Of a stretch of 64,000 bases of DNA, positions 43,505-52,487 are shown one piece after another. The first letter of the stretch is position 1; each line of letters opens with the position of its first letter. The DNA is taken from the NCBI RefSeq assembly GCF_001659605.2, contig NC_035171.2:5286886-5350885 (forward strand), read 5' to 3'. The stretch is from Manihot esculenta (lineage: Eukaryota > Streptophyta > Magnoliopsida > Malpighiales > Euphorbiaceae). The notes beneath the pieces were generated by a model. It was given only the letters and a program-made list of their open reading frames with translations, did not search any database and had not been told where the DNA came from. Position numbers and translations under genes: made by a program.

Positions 43505-43760
43505 CCTAGGTTCACATGGTCGGACCTATAGTGTGTCGGGCTCATAAAGGTTATAGTAGGGCAAGCACAATAGGAAGATCATGTCCACTAGGATAGGATA
43601 TGGAGTCCTGTCTTGTATGATGATGTGAAATGCCATGACGATGAGCATGTGCATTAATGCTATGATATGTATGTTATGTATGTGAAGCAGGTTCATGTGT
43701 TTCCACATGAACCATAAGATGCTAATGTTTATGTGCTATGTTATGCTTTCAGAAGTCAAG

Positions 43761-45329
43761 ATGAGAGGAACTCGTCGATCTGCGAGATTGACTGGAGCTC
43801 CGCCAGAGAATGAGGGCATGGATGCCCATCCCCCTGCTCTGCAGAGGGCAAGATCTTGCAGGACGATCAGGGAAAGTACATCAAGGGACCCCAGAAGGTC
43901 TTTTGATACAGGTCGGAGGAGATCAGTTCATGAAGGTATGTCAGCGGATGTGATGGAAACAGAGGAGGATAACCAGAGAAGAGATAGTAGTTTGGGCATG
44001 AGTATGTCAGTAGAGGATATGGGGGAGTCCCTAGGAGGCACTCAGGCCTCGGGTTTTGTTCCACCGCAGTATCCACCCTACCCGCATGGGCCAGGGTATC
44101 CGATGGGAGGTACGTCGGATTTCTTCAGCTATAACCCATATCCCACCTTTATGCCCTATCCTCCCTTTCACCCACCGTACCCACAGTACCCCATGTTTCC
44201 ATCCTCACCCTTTTTCTCAGGTCCAGCTAACCCTAACCCAGGGAATGCTGCACCTCCTCCTCCACCAGCAGAACCAATAGTCCCTGATGTCCGGATACCC
44301 AAGCCTGGTTCATCAGTTGGGGGTAAAGTAAAGATGACAGATTACCTCAAGTTGGATGCCCCCAAGTTCGAAGCAGGCGATGACCCTTTTGAGTACCTCA
44401 GAACGGTAAAGATGATAACAGATGAGCTAGGAGCAAGTGACAGTAGAGCCATTCAGATGGCAGGGTTCACATTGAAATGCAAGAAGGCAAGGGAGTGGTT
44501 CAAAAACTATGTGGACCCAAAGTTGGAGAGCTTATCCTGGGAGCAGTTTGCCAATGAGTTTGCAGGATGGGCTTTTCCGGATAGTTCCAGAGAACTGAAG
44601 ATGATTGAGTTTGAGCAGCTATGGCAGACGGAAGAGATGAGCGTAGAGGAGTTTACGGACAGGTTCCTGGAGCTGTTGCCGTTTGCAGGACAAGGTCTTG
44701 ACACAGACCTGAAGAAGTCTAGGAGATACGTTATGAAGCTTCACTCCAGGTATTCCTCGTTGGTTCAATCAGCAGAAAGGGAGAGCTTCCATGCTATAGT
44801 GGATATGGCGCGGAGAATGGAGGCTAGTGCCATTGTCCAAGGGACAGTTAAACAGTACGTGGCACAGTCTTCGGGTTCCAAAATCCCGGGGACAAGTGAT
44901 GTTGATCTCTCCCCTCTAAGCGAGGCTGTCACAAAGAGTAAGAAGGGAGGCAGAGGCCTCAGAAGATCGAAGAAGAGCAAGTTTTGGGAACAGATAAAGT
45001 CTGGTCTGGGTTTAGGTGATGGTTCGAGCTCTGGTTCAGGTAACTCCAGATGTACACGGTGCGGTAGGCAGCACAAGGGAGTCTGTTTGATTGGGACAAC
45101 AGCATGCTTCAGGTGCGGACAGGAGGGGCACATGGCACGTGAGTGTCCCACCGCGACCTTGGTGGCACGGTCCCAGCAGACAGTTTCGGGCAGTGTAGCT
45201 CACCCAGTAGCTCCATCCATGTTTCAGGGCAGTGGTAGAGGCGGAGACAGGGGGACAGCCCCTTCTTCAGCAGGTTCCCGTGGGGAAGGTCCATCAGCTC
45301 CAGCGCGGATCTTCGCCATGACTCAGTAG
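43761..45329 (+). CDS. gag: Element E gag (522 aa), open
   Basis: Starts at the conserved [13 protein letters not shown], eight bases after the predicted splice acceptor. It has an acidic and Pro/Tyr-rich N-terminus, a gag domain (about 215-345 by homology with A), a basic segment and a CCHC knuckle ([14 protein letters not shown]). It ends at a TAG where relatives read the Gln of MTQQEA, just before the protease. The result is a stand-alone Gag without protease. Gag needs to form particles for packaging; processing would have to come from a helper. Confidence 0.88.
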   Translation: MRGTRRSARLTGAPPENEGMDAHPPALQRARSCRTIRESTSRDPRRSFDTGRRRSVHEGMSADVMETEEDNQRRDSSLGMSMSVEDMGESLGGTQASGFVPPQYPPYPHGPGYPMGGTSDFFSYNPYPTFMPYPPFHPPYPQYPMFPSSPFFSGPANPNPGNAAPPPPPAEPIVPDVRIPKPGSSVGGKVKMTDYLKLDAPKFEAGDDPFEYLRTVKMITDELGASDSRAIQMAGFTLKCKKAREWFKNYVDPKLESLSWEQFANEFAGWAFPDSSRELKMIEFEQLWQTEEMSVEEFTDRFLELLPFAGQGLDTDLKKSRRYVMKLHSRYSSLVQSAERESFHAIVDMARRMEASAIVQGTVKQYVAQSSGSKIPGTSDVDLSPLSEAVTKSKKGGRGLRRSKKSKFWEQIKSGLGLGDGSSSGSGNSRCTRCGRQHKGVCLIGTTACFRCGQEGHMARECPTATLVARSQQTVSGSVAHPVAPSMFQGSGRGGDRGTAPSSAGSRGEGPSAPARIFAMTQ

Positions 45330-47751
45330 GAGGCTAACACATCGAACCCGATGGGATCAGGTAATCTCACTCTGGTATGTTCTGGTGTGTCTGTTTCATG
45401 AACCCTGATGTTTCTCTTTTCTTTGTTTGCTTGTGAGCCCTTGTGAGGATGGGTTGATAGCTTATGGGTTAGAGTATCCCCTTGGGGTCAGTACACCCAA
45501 GTGTGATCCATCTGTGGCAGAGTTAGTCTGCCGGTATAGTCAGAGTATGTGTTGTGAGTAGATGCCTTCCAGCTGACCTAGCGGTTCTAGATTTGACTGT
45601 TTGACGTCATTCTAGGGTTGGATTGGTCCTTCTACTAGTGGTACTACCTAATCTGCAGAGACAAGGTAGTCAGGTTCAGAGGTCAGGATGGATCAGAGGT
45701 AGTCCTTAGAGGGGACAGAATAGGGATACCTAGAAGTTCAGTATCAACCCTATAGGCTCTTAGGTTGTTCAGGAAAAGTTGTCAGGGGTTCTAGCTCTTG
45801 AGAAAGAGTATAGCAGTCAGGTCAGGGAGCCCGCCTCAGTGCCCATTGTTAGAGAGTTTAGATGTTTCCCCAGATGAGTTCCCAGGGCTACCACCTATCA
45901 GGGAGATAGAGTTTAAAATAGAAGTAATTCATGGAATTGGACCAATCTCTATCCCTCCCCACAGGATGGTATCAACAGAGTTAAAGGAGTTATAAGGATC
46001 AGTTGTAAGAGATGGTAGACAAGGGTTCCCATCTGACTGAGCACTTCGCCTTGGGGTGTTCCAGCGTTGTTATGAGGATGAAGGATGGATCCCTAGGACT
46101 TTGTGTCGACTACTAGTCGTTGAACAAAGTCACTACCCAGAATAAGTATTTGTTACCTTGGATCAACGATCTATTTTAAGCCAGCTAGCAGGAGCTGGTT
46201 GCCTTTCCAAGATAGATCTGAAGTCTAGGTACCATCAGTTAAGATCAAGGAAGAAGGTGTACAGAGAGCAGTGTTTAGAACCAGATATGGGCACCATGAG
46301 TTTCTAGGAGTGTCGTTCGGGTCAATGAACGCCCCTACGGCATTCATGGATCTCATAAGCAGAGTTTTAGTCGGTTTCTGGATCACTCCGTTATTGTCTT
46401 CATTGACGGTATCTCGGCGAGTTCCAGAAATGCAGAAGAGTATGCCCATCATCTGAAATCAGGATTGCAGACCCTGAAAGAACATGGCTTGGATGCCTAG
46501 TTCTCCAATGCGAGTTCTGGTCGAGGAGCATATCCCTCTTGGGTCATGTGTCATATCCCTCTTGGGTCATGTGTGATGGAGAAAGGAAAGTGAAGTAGAC
46601 CTGAGAAAGTTGAAGTTGTAGCCGACTAGCCCAGGCCCATGGTAATGACAAAGATTTAGAACTTTTGGGTTAGGCAGGTTACCTAATGGAGGTTCATCTA
46701 GAACTTTTCTAGAGTTGCCGCTCCTATGGCCAGATGGATCAAGAAGAACCAGAAGGTGTGTGGTCTACTCAGAGTGATGAGGGCTTTGAAAAGCCAAAGG
46801 AAATGTTGACGTCAGCACCAGTGGTGGCTCTGTCCGCCAGTGATGGAGATTTCACAGTGTCCTGTGATGTGTCCCGTGTGGGACTAGGTTGTGTGTTATG
46901 TAAGGTGGTAGAATGATTGCTTATGCTTCTAGGTAGCTGAAGAAGCATGAGTTGAATCATCTTACGCACGACCTAGAGATGGCGATGGTAATCTTTGCAC
47001 TCAAGATGTGGAGGCGGTACCTGTATAAGGTATGAGGACAGATCCTTACAGATCGAAAGAGCTTGCAATACATCTTGAGTCAAGAGAGGAAAATCGGAGA
47101 CAGAGAGAAGGAGTAAGAGCTGCATAGTCAGAGGATGTGAAGAATCAGAACTGCTGTGAGTCAGCAGGAGAGTTATGAAGTTGTCCGCAAGAGGCATGTA
47201 GAGTTTCAGAAGGGAAGAAGAGTTTTGTCAGAGTGCGCAGCGGAAGCGTGTTGAGGTTCTCGAGAAAGTCGAGGTTTGCTGGAGGTGTCTCCTAAAGAGA
47301 GGATGATTCATTATGGGCAAAAGGGTAAATTAGCTCTCAAATACATTGGACCCTTGAAATCCTGCAAAGGATTGGGAATGTATTCCACGAGTTAGGTTTA
47401 CCTACTTCAATGGAAGAGATCCATTCGTTTTTCCATGTTTCCACAATATATGAGTTCGTGTCGGGTCCGAGTGAGGTTCTTAAAGGAACCAGAGGTGGAG
47501 ACCGTAAAGGATCTCACCTATGTTGAGCAGTTAGTACGGACCGCAGACACACAAGTTAGAAAATGTGGAAACAGGGAAATCCCGATGGTGAAAGCCCCTT
47601 AGAATCACCTTAAGATGAAAAGTTCACCGGGGAGACCGAGAGTTTATACTCCAGCAATGACCGTGTCTCTCTTTTTGAAGAGAGGTTTTTTTTAGGTTTT
47701 GCTTGCTTGTTGCTTGCTTGTTGATGTATGCTTGATACATGTTTGATGTTT
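45330..47751 (+). pseudogene. Element E pol relic
   Basis: Recognisable pieces of protease, RT (46270-46450) and RNase H (46735-46990), with many stops and frameshifts; much of integrase is missing. The protease core shows the same GACCCTGATGTTTCTCT replacement as F. A short direct repeat (CATATCCCTCTTGGGTCATGTG) sits at about 46529-46573. Confidence 0.85.
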
Positions 47752-47789
47752 GAACATTCGAGGACGAATGTTCTTAAAGGGGGGAAGAA
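47752..47789 (+). other. Element E PPT-adjacent stem-loop and PPT
   Basis: 9-bp stem (GAACATTCG 47752-47760, CGAATGTTC 47765-47773), AGGA loop, then TTAAAGGGGGGAAGAA (47774-47789) touching the 3' LTR. Confidence 0.9.
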
Positions 47790-50331
47790 TGTAATACCCG
47801 GCTAGATTCCGGCATCGGAATCCCTACCTTCCGGCGGAATCTCCATTGGAATATGGAATGTTGATGATGCCAGAGTCTTCTAGAGGGGTAAAATGTGTTT
47901 TCTAAAATGATTTTTACTGATTTCATGGTTTTAAATGAAAAAGATTTGAGTTTTGAAAAGAAAAGACCAAGGAGGTTTTGCCAGGTTCGGCCGCCGAAAG
48001 TGAAGTTCGGCCGCCGAACATGAGTTGGTTTCGGGAGCGCCTTTGGCCTCCGAAAGTCTTGATTGAACAAACCAGGTTCGGCCGCCGAACCTCAAGTTCG
48101 GCCGCCGAACATGGGGGTGTTTTGCATGCATGTTAGGCCGCCGAAGGAGGTTTGGCTGGCCACCTATAAAAGCCCCTCAGACCGAAAATGGGCGAGTTTT
48201 CTCCCCATTCTCGAGCTCAGGTGTGTTCATGTCCTCCTCTAGTCGTTTTCTTGCTTTTTCTTCAAATCCTTCACGTTTTATAAGCTTTATGGTTGTTTTG
48301 AAGAGTTTTAAAGCTTGGATCAAGGTTTGGAGAGCTTGGAGACTTTAAGAGTTTGGGTTCTCCACATCTCAAGCTTTGGGTCGCACCAACCCTCGATCTT
48401 CAAGAGGTAAGTGTGGATCTATGCTTTTCTTTACGTTTCATGAAGTTTTAAGATGGTTTTGATGGGTAGATATGCATGATAGGGTTTATGTGGGTTTTAT
48501 GCCCAATGTATGATAATGTATGTTCATGTGATGTTTGTGTTGGGGTTTAAGTTAGTTTTCAAGCCCCTTGAGCTTATGGGAGAGAGTATGCATGATTGGG
48601 AGAGAGTATGTGAGGTTTGGGTTGTTTTGATAGTTTTGACCTATGTGGGTCATAAACTATCTATGTATGCTTTAGATGTTGTTTTTGGGAGTTTAAGCTT
48701 GTTTGAGCTCCCTTGTGCATGGTTGAGGATGTATGCATGTGTTTGAGAAGTTGGATGCTTGTTTTTGGGGTGTTTGGAAGGTTTGGGAGGCTTGAAATGC
48801 ACAAAGGCTGAGTTCTGGATGAACTCAGGTTCGGCCGCCGAAGGTGGTTTCGGCCGCCGAACCTGCCTGAGGATGCAGGGATTGGCCGCCTAACCTTGCC
48901 CCCGAAAGTTGAGTTTTGGCTTGAAAGCAGACTTTCGGCCGCCGAAGGTAATGTTCGGCCGCCGAAAGTGCCTGACTTTCGTCTCTGGAGAGAAGGTTCG
49001 GCCGCCGAAGGTGCCGCCGAACTTGCCTGACTTTCGTCTCTGTCTGGAACTTTCGGCCGCCGAAGGTGCTGCCGAAAGTGCCCTGCCCAGCCTTTTCTTG
49101 GGTGTTTTCTATGCATGCTTCTATGATGTTTTAGGGGGTTTTTGGGTAGTCTTTTATGAGTTGTTTAGAGTATGTTTGGCACCTCACTGGAGTCCACCTG
49201 TGTAGGATCGGACCCGAGGAACCGAGGTGTTTAGTAGTGTCAACCGTTGCAGAGTCGGCCCTGAGCTAGTCACAGGTGAGTGGAACACAACTCTCTTATT
49301 TTAAAGTAAATAAATCAAATGTTAAGCATGTTCATGCATCATAAAATGCCATGTTATGTAGTAGGTTGTATTGCATTAGTATTCACGAATATGATGCATT
49401 GCATATTATGTTGTTGATGTGGATGAATGTTGAATGATCCTCTAGCCCTCACCATGATAGTATATGATAATGATGATGATGATATGATATGAGATGAAAA
49501 GACCAGGTCGCCCCTGGTACTATGTTTATGTAAGCGAACACTAGGTGAGGCCTAATCGCCCCTGGTGCAGTCGGACATGTTATGATATGAATTATGCAAG
49601 CGAACACTAGGTGAGGCCTAATCGCCCCTGGTGTAGTTGGACATGTTATAATATGCAGAGGGCTAGTGGTGACAAATTCATCCTTTATGTGATTAGCTGT
49701 GATGTGTTGCATTTCATGAAAGCATGAATGAGAAAAAGTTAAATGATTTGATAAATAAAATGAATAATAATATACCTAAAAAGTGTGGAATTAAAGCAAA
49801 TGTTTTTAGTTTCTGCTCACTGGGCTTTTTAGCTCACCCCTCTCCCCTATCCCCAGGTTTGCAGGTTCAGAGATAGTCAGGAGATCAGCTGGATACGTCC
49901 ATGGTCATGCTTATGTAATAGAATAGTTGTGGACATGATGTAATCTAAGTTTATGTATTGTGGTAAAAAGAGTTGTATTGTAATATGACCTTATGTTATA
50001 TGATCAGAGTTATAGTATTGTGCTTGGCCCGAGTTGGATAATCCCTTTGTACATGAGTTTTATTTTATGTTGTTTCATGTGATGGACCGAGTTTGACATA
50101 GGGTATGCTGACCCTAGGGGTTCTATGAGTTCAGTCATAGTGCATACACAGGTCAAACGGGTTAAAGAAAAAGTTTACAGTTTTATGTTTTAAAGTTTAT
50201 GTTTATGTTGGATCATGTTTGGGATTATACCAGCTGTACAGGATGCATAGTAGGCTTGCTACGGGTCCCGGCGGCCTTATGCCGATCTGGATCCTAGCGC
50301 CGGTAGCGGTCCGGATTTCCGGGTCGTTACA
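47790..50331 (+). mobile_element. Element E 3' LTR (2542 bp)
   Basis: No difference from 40948-43489 found by eye. It carries its own TATA box (about 48165-48171) and donor-like site (48407), so it could drive transcription antisense to nothing but outward into D. Confidence 0.95.
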
Positions 50332-52487
50332 ATAATCACCTTTGTCCCAAGTAGATAGGACCAAAACTTCTCCAATGCAAACACAACAGCCAGCAACTCT
50401 TTTTCTGTGGTAGAATAGTTGCATTGTGCAGCATCTAAGGTACGTGAGGCATAGTGAATGACATGAGGAGAGTTACCTATACGCTGTCCCAACACCGCTC
50501 CTACAGCAAAGTTGCTGGCGTCGCACATGATCTCAAATGGGAGAGTCCAATCAAGTGGCTGGATGACTGGGGCAGAAATCAGTAGTGATTTGACCAAATC
50601 AAAAGCTGTTTTGCAGTTGTCATCAAACTCGAATGGCACATCTTGCTGTAACAACCTGCACAAGGGCTGAGTTATCTTGGAGAAATCCTTGATAAACCTC
50701 CTGTAAAAACCAGCATGTCCAAGGAATGATCTAATTTCCCTAATGCTGGTTGGGTAGGGCAGATTTTTGATGGTGTCAATTTTAGCTTTGTCCACCTCAA
50801 TCCCTTTTGCTGAAACAATATGGCCTAAGATTAAGCCATGGTTGACCATAAAGTGGCATTTTTCATAGTTGAGAACCAGATTTGTCTCCAAACACCTTTG
50901 AAGTATTTTCTCCAAGTTGGCTAGGCATTCATGGAATGAGTTGCCATGCACCGTGAAATCATCCATAAAGACTTCAATAATCTTCTCCACATAGTCAGAA
51001 AAGATGCTCATCATGCACCTTTGGAAAGTGGCTGGTGCATTGCAAAGGCCAAAGGGCATCCTCCTAAATGCGAAGGTGCCAAATGGGCATGTGAAGGTGG
51101 TCTTCTCTTGATCTTCAGGTGCAACAGGGATTTGATAGAAGCCTGAATATCCATCAAGGAGGCAGTAATGGCTCTTTCCAGCAAGTCTCTCAAGCATTTG
51201 GTCCATGAAGGGCAAGGGAAAGTGATCCTTCCTTGTGGCTGTGTTGAGTTTCCTATAATCCATGCAAACTCTCCACCCATTTTGTACTCGAGTGGGTACT
51301 AGCTCTCCTTCAGAATTAGGGACAATGGTAATCCCAGTCTTCTTTGGCACCACATGGATGGGACTCACCCATTTACTGTCAGAAATTGGGTAGATGACCC
51401 CAATGTCTAAGAGCTTTACTATTTCTTTCTTCACAACGTCCATCATGGGTGGATTCAGCCTCCTCTGTGCCTCACGAACAGGTTTGCACTCATCCTCCAT
51501 ATGTATTCGATGCATGCATGTTGAGGGTGATATGCCTTTGATGTCCTCCAAGGTCCACCCAATTGCCTTCTTGTGCTTTTTCAACAAATCAAGGAGCTTT
51601 TCCTCTTCTTCTTGGCTGAGCTGGTTGGAAATGATTATTGGGAGTGTATTTCCAGCCCCCAAGTAGGCATATTTGAGATGATCTGGCAGAGGCTTCAGAT
51701 CTGGTGCACTTTCTGTCTTTGTCTCAGCCTGCTGTCTACTGGTTGATTGGGGCAGATTTCCTGTTGATTTGGGCAAATCATCCGGTGATCTGGGCAAATC
51801 TCCTTCTGTCATTTCTGTCTGCTCACTGATTTGGGAAAATTGTCTGGGTGATTTGGGCAAATCACTCGCAGAATCTGCCCACATCACTGTCTGGTCTGTC
51901 TCTGAGCAGTTTCTGTCCATCTCTTCATATCTGCACAAATCAGCATGGAGTGTTTCCTCTAGATCAAAATCAAAGATTTCTTGGCTCAAGTCATCAATGA
52001 CATCAAGGCCATAAACAGGAGAAACATCTTTAGGGAATTTCATAGCTTCATAAACATTGAATTTGATAATCTCCCCTTCAAACTCCATGGTTAATGTGCC
52101 ATCATGCACATCAATTTTGGTTCTAGCTGTGCTCAAGAATGGCCTTCCAAGTAGGATGTCAGAGGTGGTATTGCTCTTGTCTTCCTCCATGTCAATGATG
52201 TAAAAATCAGCTGGGAAGACTAGTTGGTCCACTTGCACCAACACATCTTCAAGCACTCCCTTGGGATAGACAATCGATCGGTCAGCCAATTGAATTACAA
52301 TGCTGGTGCTTTTTAGTGAACCTGCATTCAATAAATTAAAAATAGAGAGGGGCATGACATTGATTGAAGCTCCAAGGTCACACATGGCTTTCTTTATCCC
52401 CACGTTGCCTATCTTGCATGAAACAGCGAACATCCCTCTATCCTTGCATTTGACTGGAATTTTTCTTTGAATAACAGTGAGACACAC
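50332..52487 (-). pseudogene. pol: Element D protease-RT-RNase H, interrupted by E
   Basis: Minus-strand frame with protease core DLGAS and ILLGRPFL, then a hypervariable linker with DLPKS-type repeats (about 51720-51900), RT with MDYRKLN, MPFGLCNAPATFQR and FMDD, and the RNase H start (CDASNFAVGAVLGQR) up to the E insertion. The frame differs by one base from gag. A one-base loss near 52488 compared with G1, where gag and protease are continuous, explains this. There is no true ATG at the start. Confidence 0.9.
51720..51900 (-). repeat. GTGATTTGGGCAAATCAC-type repeats in D pol linker
   Basis: One exact 18-mer at 51848-51865 and about five partial copies (GATTTGGGCAAATCA, GATCTGGGCAAATC and others) encode repeated DLPKS/DLPRS peptides between protease and RT. 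Confidence 0.8.

Larger units (their letters stand above)
41565..43752 (+). other. Predicted leader intron of element E (2188 bp)
   Basis: Donor TTCAAGAG/GTAAGTG at 41565, about 240 bp after the TATA box; branch-point-like GCTAATG at 43721-43727; acceptor ATGCTTTCAG ending 43752, eight bases before the gag ATG. All three signals recur in A, F and B. Splicing would remove the PBS, the distal near-palindromes and numerous ATGs. Confidence 0.6.
40948..50331 (+). mobile_element. Element E: very young chromovirus with intact gag and dead pol
   Basis: Plus-strand element: LTRs 40948-43489 and 47790-50331 (both 2542 bp), PBS 43493-43504, gag 43761-45329, pol relic 45330-47751, stem-loop and PPT 47752-47789. 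By eye I found no difference between its LTRs, and all encoded LTR reading frames are the same. It inserted into RNase H of D. Recent insertion with a decayed pol implies that another element supplied the enzymes. Confidence 0.95.

Noticed and set aside
52409..52487. Programmed -1 frameshift between gag and pol in D
   Set aside because: The related G1 reads straight through in one frame, and a single missing base in D accounts for the shift.
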